A DNA stretch of 64,000 bases from assembly GCA_003116975.1 (NCBI GenBank), contig BGKB01000153.1, positions 96,616 through 160,615 on the forward strand, read 5' to 3'. A program made the position numbers and the translations under genes. Shown piece after piece: positions 8,588 through 18,930 of the stretch. Position 1 is the stretch's first letter. Every line of letters begins with the position of its first letter. The DNA comes from Aurantiochytrium sp. KH105. Lineage: Eukaryota; Sar; Bigyra; Thraustochytrida; Thraustochytriidae. A model generated the notes under the pieces. That model worked only from the letters and a program-made list of their open reading frames with translations, was not told the origin of the DNA and did no database searches.

Positions 8588-10573
8588 ATGGCTGAGGAGA
8601 AGGGCAACGCCGTGGGCGAGGTCGTCCACGAGGTGCGCTCGCACTCGAGCAAGGGCGCCCACGTCGCCAGCCTCGAAAAGTACAAGAAGCTCCATGAGGA
8701 CTCCGTCCGCGACCCCAGCGGATACTGGGGCCGCCTCGCCCGCCGCGAGCTCAAGTGGATGCACGACTTTGACAAGGTCAAGATCGGTTCCCTCAAGAAC
8801 GGCGACCTCGCCTGGTTTGTCGGCGGCAAGCTGAACGTCTCGGAGAACTGCCTCGATCGCTGGGTTGAGGAGGGCCGCGGCGACGACGTTGCCATCATCT
8901 GGGAGAAGGATGAGCCCGGCCAAGCCGTCAAGTACACCTACCTCGAGGTCCTCCACAAGGTGTGCCAGATCGCCAACGTCATGCGCAAGTTCGGCGTCAA
9001 GAAGGGCGACCCCGTCACGTTGTACATGCCCATGATCCCCGAGGCCGCCTTTGTCATGCTCGCCTGCGCCCGCATTGGTGCCCCCCACTCCGTCGTCTTT
9101 GCCGGCTTTTCCGCCGAGGCCCTCCGCGCCCGTGTCGATGACGTCCACTCCAAGTGGATCTTCACCGCCGACGAGGGCCTCCGCGGCGGCCGCACCATCC
9201 CCCTCAAGAAGACCGTCGACGAGGCCATCTCCTCGTGCAACTTCGTCAACAAGTGCTTCGTCTTCAAGCGCACCGGCGCTGAGGTCAGCATGACCGAGGG
9301 CCGCGATCTCTGGATGGAGCCCGAGCTCGAGGGCCAGCGCCCCTACTGCCCGCCCGAGGTCATGGACGCCGAGGACCCTCTCTTCTACCTGTACACGTCC
9401 GGATCCACCGGCAAGCCCAAGGGTCTCATGCACTCCACCGCTGGCTACATTCTCTACGCCCAGACCACCTGCAAGATCATCTTCGATCTTCGCCCCGGCG
9501 ATGTCTACGCCTGCGTCGCTGACGTCGGCTGGATTACCGGCCACAGCTACATTGTCTACGGCCCCCTCGCCAACGGCACCACCACGCTCATGTTCGAGTC
9601 CACCCCGCTCTACCCGGATGCCGGCCGCTACTGGGACGTCGTCGAGACCCACTCGGTGACCCAGTTCTACACGGCCCCCACCGCCATCCGCGCCCTCATG
9701 CGCCACGGCCCGGAGCCCACCGAGAAGTACGACCTCTCCACCCTCCGTATCCTCGGTACCGTCGGCGAGCCCATCAACCCGGCCGCCTGGACCTGGTACT
9801 TTAAGCACGTCGGCAAGGAGCGCTGCGCCATCATTGACACCTACTGGCAGACCGAGACCGGTGGTATCATTGTCACCCCGCTCCCCGGCGCCACCCCGCT
9901 CAAGCCCGGCTCCGCCACCCTTCCCTTCTTCGGCATTGACCTTGAGGTCCTTGACCCCCAGAGCGGCAAGGTCGTTCCCTTCGTCGAGGGCGAGGAGTCC
10001 TCGGGTGTGCTCTGCGTCAAGTCGGCCTGGCCTTCCATGACGCGCACCGTCTTCAACAACCACGAGCGCTACATGAACACCTACCTCAAGCCCTACCCCG
10101 GTTACTACTTTACCGGCGATGGCGTGACCCGCGACAAGGACGGCTTCTTCTTTGTCACTGGCCGTGTCGATGACGTGCTCAACGTCTCGGGCCACCGCAT
10201 CGGCTCCGCTGAGATCGAGTCCGCGCTCGTCGCCCACGACGCCGTCGCCGAGTCCGCCTGCGTTGGCTTCCCCCACGAGGTCAAGGGCGAGGGTATTGCC
10301 TGCTACGTCATCCTCAAGCTCGGCAACGAGGAGACCGACGACCTCGTCAAGGATCTCCGCAACCAGATCCGCTCCGTCATTGGCCCCTTTGCCTCGCCGG
10401 ACTACATTGTCATCACCCCGGCTCTCCCCAAGACCCGCTCGGGCAAGCTCATGCGCCGCGTGCTCCGCAAGATCATTGCGCTCGAGGCCGACCAGCTTGG
10501 CGATACCTCGACCCTCGCCGACCCCTCGGTCGTCGACAGCCTCATCGAGAAGGTCGCTACCCTCCGCAAGTAA
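8588..10573 (+). CDS. ACS: Acetyl-CoA synthetase (AMP-forming)
   Basis: 661 residues, close to the usual 640-670 for this family. It converts acetate, ATP and CoA to acetyl-CoA, AMP and pyrophosphate, feeding lipid synthesis and acetylation. Motifs seen: ATP-binding loop YTSGSTGKPKG (residues 269-279), GWITGHSYIVYGPL (314-327), DTYWQTETGG with the acetate-pocket Trp420 (417-426), the hinge region TGDGVTRDKDGFFFVTGR (509-526), and PKTRSGKLMRR with catalytic Lys620. No targeting peptide is evident, so a cytosolic or nuclear location is likely. The ATG at 8588 follows a CAG-rich leader and fits the family start. Codon choice is extremely C-biased, suggesting high expression; this also leaves a spurious 747-codon frame on the opposite strand. 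Confidence 0.97.
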   Translation: MAEEKGNAVGEVVHEVRSHSSKGAHVASLEKYKKLHEDSVRDPSGYWGRLARRELKWMHDFDKVKIGSLKNGDLAWFVGGKLNVSENCLDRWVEEGRGDDVAIIWEKDEPGQAVKYTYLEVLHKVCQIANVMRKFGVKKGDPVTLYMPMIPEAAFVMLACARIGAPHSVVFAGFSAEALRARVDDVHSKWIFTADEGLRGGRTIPLKKTVDEAISSCNFVNKCFVFKRTGAEVSMTEGRDLWMEPELEGQRPYCPPEVMDAEDPLFYLYTSGSTGKPKGLMHSTAGYILYAQTTCKIIFDLRPGDVYACVADVGWITGHSYIVYGPLANGTTTLMFESTPLYPDAGRYWDVVETHSVTQFYTAPTAIRALMRHGPEPTEKYDLSTLRILGTVGEPINPAAWTWYFKHVGKERCAIIDTYWQTETGGIIVTPLPGATPLKPGSATLPFFGIDLEVLDPQSGKVVPFVEGEESSGVLCVKSAWPSMTRTVFNNHERYMNTYLKPYPGYYFTGDGVTRDKDGFFFVTGRVDDVLNVSGHRIGSAEIESALVAHDAVAESACVGFPHEVKGEGIACYVILKLGNEETDDLVKDLRNQIRSVIGPFASPDYIVITPALPKTRSGKLMRRVLRKIIALEADQLGDTSTLADPSVVDSLIEKVATLRK

Positions 10574-13491
10574 AGACACAGCGAAGATCGCGCTTGCGCC
10601 TTGTGTCGTCGTGTCGTCTCTTCGACAACATTTATCCGTATGAGTCCCTCACCCCCACAACTGGGTCTCTTCGTTACTTACCTTTTTACTTACCAATCAA
10701 TTTATCCGTATTTTCTTTATACACGAATGCACCAGAAGTTTTCTCTCGAGCCAGAATGCAAAACTTGAACCTGACGCATGCATGCATGCATGCATGCTAT
10801 GTATGCTCTCTCGCCTCGTTCTTCAAAGACGGAAATGGTATGACTTGATTTGGTGATCATCAGGTCAACCAATTCGCATTCTTGGGCGCGCGCGCAAGAA
10901 GAAGAAGATGTTCTTCTTCGAGGAGGACTTCTTGACTGAAGACGACAAGATCTCGATCATGAATTTGGAATCTGAACATAGTCCGCGGCCAGTGCTCTTG
11001 TCATTGTGTAAATTGCGCTACTGTTGCGCTTTACAGATTTGGTGCCAAAATTTTTGGGCAGGTGCTCTTGGCATCGCTACTGTGCTCAGGGCGTTCCAGA
11101 GATTTTGTGCTGGACCTGAACATCGTGCACTTACTTGCACGTTGGTTTTTATCAAAGTAGTTTTCACGGACAGAGCAGATGCGCAGATGTCCACGCTGCA
11201 AAGAAAAACCTGAAAATGGTCCGTCCATTAGCTGACGGCCTCCTTTCAGAAATGGCACTTTGCCAAAATTTCTTCTTGTTGCTTCAAACTCAACATCCGA
11301 AATGGAAGTAGAGTAGTATCCGGTCTGCACTCGTTTAGTAGTGTTCAGCTCTCACTCGGGTCACTCGGTTGTCGCAGTTTACACACTCGTGCTTTCACAA
11401 GGAAGAATGTGCGTCGAAGATGCCTCGTTGCTAAATGACTGTCCCGATGATCCCTCGTCGGGAGAGAAGTTGCTAGAAGGCTTCAAGATTCAGAAAATCA
11501 TTAAAATCTATCACGAAAATGTTGGCTTCGGGCTCCAAGATTTTGCGCTGAGTCAGGACAAGCAGTTGGCAGCGCCGTAGTCCGCGTCAGAGCTTTGGGG
11601 TTCGAGCCCAAGCTTAATCAGACCATGCACGCACACATCCGCGTCAGAGCTTTGGGGTTCGAGCCCAAGCTTAATTTGACCATGCACGCACACATGCACT
11701 GAAAACAGACCAGGTATTTGACCCAAGGACCATTGAGCCGAGCAAGCCAGGCCACGCTCGGAAAATCGCTGCAGGAGACTGATAGACCGAAGTATACCCA
11801 CCATTAAACAAGATCTTCGATTTGCAGCGCGAGAAGCCTGCAACCATCCTTAGCGCTCTCGTGCGAGCCATCGAGTGGAGAAAAATCTACGTTTCGTCAA
11901 ATCAACTTTCCCTCCATTTCCGATTTCCCGTTAGAATATGACGTACCTCCAACTTTCACGAGAAAGTTCAGTCGTTCCGCATCATCACATGATTCAGAAG
12001 GGGAATCACACACGCGAAGCGCGAGACCGGTCTTCTTTGGGGTTAGCATCAAAGCAGATAGCGGAATAAAGATCTTTTCTCTGCAGGCCAAAGGAAGAGC
12101 TGTGCGAAAACATTTTCTGCGCAAACCTTGTCTCATTGGTGAAACCTTGGAAACTTTACTGGATCGACGCACGCTATACAACGCATGCAATTGCGACAAA
12201 GAAGAGTTTCCTTGTTAAATCAATGGTACCTCCTGTGGATAGATAGCCCGCAAGAGGCTCACACGATTCATGTTTCGGGCACGGTCAAAAGAATTCCCTT
12301 CGGAGGAAGCACAAAGTGTTCGTGAAAGATATGCACGAAATCGCGACGAATGCAGGTCCTCAGCACAGTTTCTCACGCATAAGGTCAGTGATAACTGAGC
12401 AAATGTACGTCGTGCCGCCTGAGAGAGCTCGCATATCCAAAACTAGGCCTAGTCAAAAGTTATGAAGTCTATAGAGTCAAAAGGATTGCTTGTATGCCTA
12501 AATATACGAGGAATGCCTAGGTAGTTTCGCTTCTGCTGAGACAAAATTGGTCTGGTGGTGGAGCTCGATGCTTCTCCTCACTCTCAACGTCATCTTGAGG
12601 ATGTAGTGAAGAGCTTGATGATCATAAATCTTTGGGCGTGCTATTTCGTGCTCTGAGGGATGCTAGACTTACCGTGATGTCGCACGAACTCTTGGCTGCT
12701 GAGATTGAATGGTTGTTGGCACGGCAAGTCTACAAGAGACTTCCCACGGGTACCAAGTTGACTTCGTCACATCTGTGGCGCTGCTGTCTGCTTACGTAAT
12801 TTCCATGTCCCCCCAAAACGCATCTAAAGCGACTGATGCCCTTTACCATTTCCAAAAGCTGTGCATGCCTCGTAAAGCGCAATCCAAACCTTATCTGCGG
12901 AAACGACGAAAAAGTCGCTCAGAGTGCGTATGTCGTGCAAAGCACGAGGCTGTTCGATTTTGCGAGTTCGAGGAAAAGTCGGCTGAAAGACGCAGGCTGT
13001 ACGAGAAGCAAAAGAAAGTTGACTGTGCAAAACATCATATTGTGGTATGGAAAAAGTCATGGGGGCGCTGTGCCACAATCCAAGAAACAAGAATGTCCGC
13101 TGCGGAAATCGCGCGGAGTACGGAAACGGAAAACCGATCTCCACACTTTTTTTCCCCCCAGAAAATAGCTGCTAACGTCGGAAGCATCGGGCGACGCCTG
13201 CCCAAATTTCGAGGTCGTTACCACGCACGCTAAGCGTGTGACGATGTTTGCGTTTATTGCAAGTTCACCAACCTAGAAAAAGCATAGCATTCGAATACGC
13301 GAGCGATGCAAGGGATAAGCAGGGATCGGTTAATCTTTTTGAAAGCATACTGCTACAACAACAACATCGGGGGAGAGTGAAAAGGATGGTATTGTCCTTT
13401 GACGTGATTCATTCGCGTTGAAGCCCTATGCTTGGGGTCGCCAGCGCGCGTTGGCGACATAAGTAACAAAACATCATTGGGCGCATCCACT
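10574..13491. other. 2.9 kb spacer, no supportable gene
   Basis: A+T-richer than the preceding gene. It starts with the acetyl-CoA synthetase 3' region, including a (GCAT)n run at about 10776-10799. An ATG-initiated 174-codon frame at 12709-13233 has no recognisable domain, is rich in K, R and C, and has no similarity I can name. A 57-bp tandem duplication lies at 11581-11694. Weak echoes of retroelement sequence were not strong enough to annotate. Confidence 0.5.
11581..11694. repeat. 57-bp tandem duplication containing a B-box-like motif
   Basis: Two nearly identical 57-bp copies (11581-11637 and 11638-11694) differ by about two bases near TTAATCA/TTAATTT. Each contains GGGGTTCGAGCCCAAG, which resembles the internal B box of RNA polymerase III genes and folds as TTGGG-loop-CCCAA. 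No full tRNA cloverleaf can be drawn. Confidence 0.85.
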
Positions 13492-14197
13492 CTAGATCGA
13501 GTACTTGTCGTCGTCGTCGTCATCGTAGTCGTAGTCGTCGTCGTAGTCATCCTCGTCGTATTCGTCGTCTTCATCGTACTTTGAGCGTTTTCCGCGCGAG
13601 ATCCCCTTTTTATCCTTGAGTTTGTCGACGGCGGCCCCGAGAACCTCGAGGCGAGCGCCTTTTCCATCAGACTTGTCGACCTCGACCATGTCTCCGAGTT
13701 GGTCGAGGAGGCCATTGACATGAGTGCGGCGCTCCTTCTCTCGCTTTGACTTTTTCTCTTTGCGGGCCTTGAGACGCTCTTGGCGCCTCTTCTCGCGCTC
13801 TGCTTGCGAGAGGTCTTTCTTGCCCTTGTTGCGTTTTTTCCCGCCCGATTTGGACTTGGACCTCGAGAAGGCGCCACGCACCTCGTCGAGGGACCAGCGG
13901 AGTCCAGAAAAGCTCAGGCCGGACGAGTGTCCTGACGTTTCGCGGTCTGGTCTCGAGCTCCTGGAGAAGGGGGCCATCAGGAGATTTTTAACTGCGCGGA
14001 GAGATGAGCAAGCCACTTGTCAGTGTTCGTGTGTTCCCGTTGAAGATCTTTTTCCTTCTTGCTCATCGTGTCTCTGGCTGTCTCTCAGGCGTCGCCACAT
14101 GTCACGGTTACTCGATCGTGGGATGCGGCGCCATTGACATGAGCCACCGAGCAAGCGCGCCACCGAGCAAGCAAGCACGCCATTGAGCACGCCATTG

Positions 14198-14245
<48 letters not shown>

Positions 14246-14445
14246 CGTCAATGAGCAATTGAGCGAGCTCAACCAGCAAGCATCGCCTCTGCGCTCGCTC
14301 GCTCGCCTCCTCCTCCTCCTCCTCCTCCTCCCCGGCGTCGTCGTCGTCCCCGTGCTCCTCTCGCGTTCGCTCGCGGCGTCTACTTACCCTCCTCGATGCT
14401 CCAGCGCGAGCCGGACTCCGTCTTGCTGTCATGCTTGGGCGCCAT
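13492..14445 (-). CDS. bHLH-like basic/acidic nuclear protein (two exons)
   Basis: Spliced model: exon 1 is complement 14388-14445 and exon 2 is complement 13492-13991. The intron, 13992-14387, has a GTAAGT donor and a CGCGCAG acceptor. The product has 185 residues. The splice restores the segment RWSIEEVKNLL, which is echoed inside exon 2 by RWSLDEVRGAF; this supports the join. Residues 97-147 look like a basic helix-loop-helix. The stretch KSKREKERRTHVNGLLDQLG aligns without gaps to the MAX basic region and helix 1 (Glu9 and Arg13 positions kept, His5 replaced by Lys), and GARLEVLGAAVDKLK fits helix 2. Residues 68-110 are strongly basic and 158-182 are an Asp/Tyr-rich acidic tail. A sequence-specific transcription regulator is inferred. 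An alternative is a generic nucleolar K/R-D/E protein. Confidence 0.65.
14180..14246. repeat. (AAGC)n array inside the intron of the bHLH-like gene
   Basis: About 55 bp of AAGC units lie within the intron 13992-14387. It is the same unit as at 7326-7352. Confidence 0.85.
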
Positions 14446-17080
14446 GCTCGCGCGCTCGCTCCCTCCCTCGCCTCCTCCCCGCGCCGCCGCTCGCTCGCTC
14501 CCGAGCCGGGTCTGCCCGCCGCCTGCGCGCTCGCTGCCCGCCCCCGCTCGCCGCACCGCTCGGTCGCGCGACTCGCGTCTGCCGCGCCGTCNNNNNNNNN
14601 NNNNNNNNNNCCCCCCCCCCCGCGCGCGGCGGCCGCGGGGGGCGCCGCGGGAGAGCGCGCGGGGAGGGTGTGCGCCCGCCGGGGGCGGCTGGGCCGGGCT
14701 GGTGCACGCGCTGCGCCGCTTTCGTTCTTTTATTCTTTTTGTTCTTGGTTTGTCTGGGGCTGTTTGCCTGCTTGCTTGCTTGTTTGCTTCGTTCTGGTCT
14801 GTGCTTCCCTCGATCGATGTTTTCTCTGGCTGGCGTTGTTCCCTCGCGCGAGCCGCTGCCGCAGTCGGTCGCATCAACCGACCTCGAAGGCGACTGGTTT
14901 TGTTTTCTTGGCCGCTCGGGCCGCGCGCGCGTCGCTGCAGCGGGGACGGCGCCGCCGGCGGGGCCGCAGCCCGCGCCCCGAGCGAGGCCGGACGCGCGCG
15001 GGGCCGGGCGGCTTCCGCGGCGGGTGGGCCGCGACCCGCAGGCGCGGCGCCGCCCGGGAGGAGGATGGGTGCGTGCATGCGCATGCATCGGCGGGCGAGT
15101 CCGTGCGATCGATAGCGTAGTGCTTAGGCAGGCGTTATTAGGTAGTGGTCAGGGGGCGCTGGAAAGAAACACTCGCACCAGCCAGTGAGAGGTCGCGGTG
15201 TGAGCGCGTGTGAACCGGTGCGAGGAAGGACTCGGGAGGAGGCGAGACCGTCGAGCTCAGACGAAACGAGACGAGACGAGACGAGACGAGACGAGACTCG
15301 AGCGACGAGACACGAGCGAGACGCGCGAGATGCGAGAAGCGGGCAAGCATGCAAGCAAGCAAGCGAGCGAGCGACAAGCAAGAGTTTGCGCGCTGCCGGG
15401 TCTTCGAGTCTCTCTTCCCCCCCCCCGAGTCTCTTCTCTGCACTTGCGCTCCGTGGCCGCTGCGCGCGATACTCGTTCACATCAAGGGCCGGTAGCGGGC
15501 AGCAGCGTCGCGTCTCGCCGCGACGCTGCGTCGCGTCGCGGGTCGCCGCGGCTCGTCGCGGGCGGGGGCTGGGTGGGTGGGTGGGCTGGGCTACGCTCTT
15601 GGCGGCGAGGTTTCCAAGTGGGGACTCGCCGGATGGATACGCGTGCATGGAGGGAGGCCTGCCTGCCCTCTCGTGTCGCGGCCTGGCTGGCGACAGCTGC
15701 CTGCTCGCGCGGAGGCGACGCGCCGCGGGCCTCGGACCGCGGACCGCGAGTTGTGCTCTCGCGCCGCGCGCGGTCCGGCTTCGCGGCGTGCAAAGAGCAC
15801 CCCAGGGAGGAGGGTGGATGGATGAATGGAGATACGGGATGATCTGATCTGGTGCACCGACCGCTCTCCAAGCGCTGCCTCAAGCGGCGGCGCAGCGCGG
15901 GCGCGAGGAGGCGCAAGACGGAGGCTGCGGCGACGCAGATCGCCGTCGCCGCAGATCGCCGCTGCCTCGTCGCGCTCGTCGCTTCTCTCGCCGCTGCGTG
16001 CGTCCAACCAACCCCCACTTCCCATCTCGCAGGACCGCGCCCGTCGCGAGCCGAAGAACCAGACCGGGCCGGACCAGCCCGGGCCGGTTGGACCAGAGCG
16101 GGCCCGCCCCCGCAAGCATCAAGTTGCCTGGCCGCGTCGATCAGCCAGATCAAACCCGCCTCGCCGAGCCTCGCCTCGCCTCGCCGAGCCGAGCCGAGTT
16201 GATCTCCTCCCCGGCTTGCCAACGGACGTGAGTGAACGTGCCTTGCAACGCGCGAGATTCTCCTGTCCTCCTCGCAAATCCCGTCGGTGCATCCATCCAC
16301 CGCTCGATCGCTCGCGAGCCGGCTGCGCTGTCGGTGGGGTGAGTCGCCTGGCCAGGGTGCCTTCGCGTGCCTGCGTGCGTGCCTGCACATACGATGCGGA
16401 CGCGGACGCACGCGCGCGTCGCTGCTCGCGGAGCGAGCGCGCGCTCGAAATCCATGCTGTCGACTGCCCGCTCGGGAGGAGGCCGAGGCTTCGCGGGACT
16501 GATTCTTCGAGCGACGACCTCCGGCCAATGGCGGCTCTGGGGTGAGGGCCGTCGAGCTTGGCGAGGCTCCTGCATGAGTCCGAGACACCCTATCGGCAGC
16601 ATCAGCAGCAACGGCAGCTAGAGCAGCTGCAGCTGCAACGTGGAGCACAGAATCCCGACTTCCTTTCCTTTCATGCGGAAGTCTTGGCAGCGCCTGGCAT
16701 GGACGGGCCTACTCTTGGGGGTTGAAAGCGTTGTTTCGAGGTGCTTGACTTTCCTTTTCTTCTCGACCCTTTGCGCTCGCTTGCTCGCTCGCTTGCTCCC
16801 CTCTATCGGCGACGGTAAAAGAGGTATAATGGTATACATCAAAGAAAAGAGCGCAAACGTGCCGGCGGTAAGTAAAGGAGGCACGATACTCACACTCGTG
16901 AGACCAAAGTCTTGACTATTGGCAAGTCGATTCTTCCCTCTCTTGCGGGCCAGGTAGTAGTAGCAGTACGACAGAGGTCGAAACGAGATGCAGTCAAACG
17001 GAATGACCGACAAAGGCCAAAAGCATGGTAAGAGGGAAAGATTCATTTATGATTCGCCATCTCTTGGAAAGCAAAGACTT
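14446..17080. other. 2.6 kb spacer with assembly gap, G+C-rich
   Basis: A 19-N gap lies at 14592-14610, followed by a C run. A (GAGAC)n pentanucleotide array occupies about 15264-15297. Frames in this region are R/A/P-rich shadows of G+C-rich repeats and I support none of them. Confidence 0.5.
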
Positions 17081-17266
17081 TTACCAAGCCATGTAATCAT
17101 GGCGCGAGGGCCAAAGCATGACCATAAGCAGCATGATGAAAATGAAAACCAGTCTGCGGTCGAAGAGACGCGCTTGCAGCGAAGCGACGGTCATCGCCGA
17201 AGCGTGGTCGCCATCGTCGTCAAGCTGCTTGGGAGCCCCCAGCAGGGGATATGACGCTCCAGACAT
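17081..17266 (-). CDS. Possible small single-pass membrane protein
   Basis: 61 codons starting at the ATG complementary to 17264-17266 (MSGASYPLLGAPKQLDDDGD). There is a polar N-terminal half, then a hydrophobic stretch LVFIFIMLLMVMLW near the C-terminus, then SRHDYMAW and stop. The stop codon overlaps a possible splice donor (GTAAAAG), so the gene may continue in exons nearer 16900, where the frame SYCYYYLARKRGKNR also looks coding; I could not find a join that keeps frame. No family was recognised. It lies directly downstream of the aminotransferase 3' end, on the same strand. Confidence 0.25.
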   Translation of the reverse strand: MSGASYPLLGAPKQLDDDGDHASAMTVASLQARLFDRRLVFIFIMLLMVMLWPSRHDYMAW

Positions 17267-17556
17267 GGGCACAATGTGCGCGCTGTGTTGGCCAAAACGT
17301 AGCAAGCAAGCAAAAAAAAAAGAACAAGGTAAGAAAGACCAGTTAGTTGGGAGAGATTCGAACGCAAGGAAAAGCATCCATGCTTGATGCTGTCATTGGT
17401 GTGGAACCAAGAAAGGAACACCCAAACACACACAGGACCTAGCCACGGTGACAGACAGCCATCTCACCGCATCAATCCGATCTTTCGTGTCCCCTCAGGG
17501 ACGACATCCTCTTCTCTCCTTCTCTCTCAATCTGACTCATACAGACTCGAGAACAC

Positions 17557-18930
17557 TTACTCGTCAGAGGCAGCCGCATTAGAAACCTGCACGCTGGCGA
17601 GAACCTTGGAAAGACGGTTGCACAAAAGAGCCATGGCCTCTTCCGAAGCAGCCGCAAAGCAAACGCGGTAGTAACCGGGTTCCTTAAAGTGGCAGGCCTT
17701 GCCAGGCGTGATGATGAACTTGTTCTTGAAAAACGTCTGGAAAAGCTCCATCTCCGCGTCCCACGTCGGCGCAGAAAGGTACTTGCGCAGATCAATCATA
17801 AAAAACAGCGAGGCGGTAGGACGGTAAAACTCGATACCCAGCGAGGTGAGGTGGCCCTGCACCTTGTCGCAGGCATCACGAAGGCGGCGGTTGCTCTCCG
17901 CGACGTATGAGCGGACAAAGTCGAGGTCGCTCACGAGCTCGTATAGGACGGCCTGCGCCGGGCCCGAGACGCTCTGAAAGCCCGAGAGGCTTGAAATGGA
18001 CTTTACGGCGTCCTTGTTCTCAGTGTAAATGAAGCCCATGCGGTGGCCGCTGAGACCAAAGTCCTTGGACATACCGTAAAGAACGTGAATGTCGTCACCC
18101 TCGGTGAGGTCCAGGACGCTCACGTGCGTCGCGTCTCCCTCCCGCGCGCTGTGGCAGTCTCCAGCGTAGATCTCGTCACTGATGAGATGCATCTTGTGCT
18201 TGCGCACAAACTTGATGACCGTCTCGAGCTCCTCGACCGTGTGGCTAAAGCCGAGCGGGTTCTCCGGGTTGGTGAGCAAAAAGATGCGCACGTTGAGGCC
18301 CTTGGCCTTGGCCTCGGCGAGGCCCTTTTCCAGAGACGCCTCGGTGATGCGCCATTGCACGGGGAGACCAGGGACGTCCTCGGGCTGGTCGATCTTGATC
18401 TTCTCCATGCGCGCGGGCGTGGGCACGAGGCCCGTGCGGGTGTGAAGATCGTTGTCAAAGGCCGGGTAGTACGGCGCCGGAATGAGAACACCATCGCCCG
18501 GGTTGCCCAGCACAAAGGCCATCATGTTGACAGCGCTCGTGACGCCCGGCGTCAGGCACAGGCAGTCCGGGTCTAGCTTCTTTTTCTTGACCACGAGCTC
18601 TTCCATGAGGCCCGCAACAGCCTTGCGGACGTTTGGCATGCCGCGCATGTCGCCGTAGTACGGGCTAAAGAGCTCGTGCTCGGCGACCTCGCTCAGCTTG
18701 CGATGCGCCTCGCACAGCTTGGGCTCGAGGATATCTTTGTACAGGAGCTTGTTCTCGGCGGCGGCCGCCACAACGTAGCCCTCCGGGTTGGTTTCCGGGT
18801 CGTAGAGGTCGCCCATCGCGGCGAGCATCTCGGGCAGGTACGAGATCGCGGGCTTGGCCGCCTCCGCGCCGCGCTTGCTCAGCGCGGGCGGGCCGTCGTC
18901 CTCGCGCGCGGTGGAGTTCGAGTTGCCCAT
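17557..18930 (-). CDS. ACC-synthase-like PLP-dependent aminotransferase (fold type I)
   Basis: 457 residues. Class I/II aminotransferase signatures are complete: YYGDMRGMPNVRKAV near residue 91, NPENPLG (221-227) that positions the cofactor ring, SDEIYAG with Asp252, and YGMSKDFGLSGHRMG with the PLP-forming Lys289 and phosphate-binding Arg297; YYRVCFA holds the substrate-carboxylate Arg422. The pattern is that of 1-aminocyclopropane-1-carboxylate synthase and its non-plant homologues, many of which do not make ACC and act as aminotransferases or C-S lyases, so the substrate is left open. The N-terminus MGNSNS fits an N-myristoylation signal, which is unusual for this family. The start is the only ATG consistent with the conserved body. 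The gene is divergent from the DUF4476-like gene. Confidence 0.85.
   Translation of the reverse strand: MGNSNSTAREDDGPPALSKRGAEAAKPAISYLPEMLAAMGDLYDPETNPEGYVVAAAAENKLLYKDILEPKLCEAHRKLSEVAEHELFSPYYGDMRGMPNVRKAVAGLMEELVVKKKKLDPDCLCLTPGVTSAVNMMAFVLGNPGDGVLIPAPYYPAFDNDLHTRTGLVPTPARMEKIKIDQPEDVPGLPVQWRITEASLEKGLAEAKAKGLNVRIFLLTNPENPLGFSHTVEELETVIKFVRKHKMHLISDEIYAGDCHSAREGDATHVSVLDLTEGDDIHVLYGMSKDFGLSGHRMGFIYTENKDAVKSISSLSGFQSVSGPAQAVLYELVSDLDFVRSYVAESNRRLRDACDKVQGHLTSLGIEFYRPTASLFFMIDLRKYLSAPTWDAEMELFQTFFKNKFIITPGKACHFKEPGYYRVCFAAASEEAMALLCNRLSKVLASVQVSNAAASDE

Noticed and set aside
8336-10579. 747-codon open frame antisense to acetyl-CoA synthetase
   Set aside because: It mirrors the ACS gene in the opposite strand; with strongly C-ending codons the reverse frame lacks stops. 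The translation is Gly/Val/Asp/Leu-rich, has no domain, and begins at no conserved site.
12709-13233. 174-codon ATG frame, K/R/C-rich
   Set aside because: No recognisable motif, A+T-rich irregular codon use, in a spacer. A faint retroelement-like HLEDVV echo lies upstream in broken frames, too weak to call.
17330-17425. tRNA-like structure on the minus strand
   Set aside because: A GTTCGAATC loop and a 6-bp anticodon-like stem (AGCATC/GATGCT) exist, but position 33 is not U and the T-stem does not pair. Chance or a decayed tRNA-derived element.
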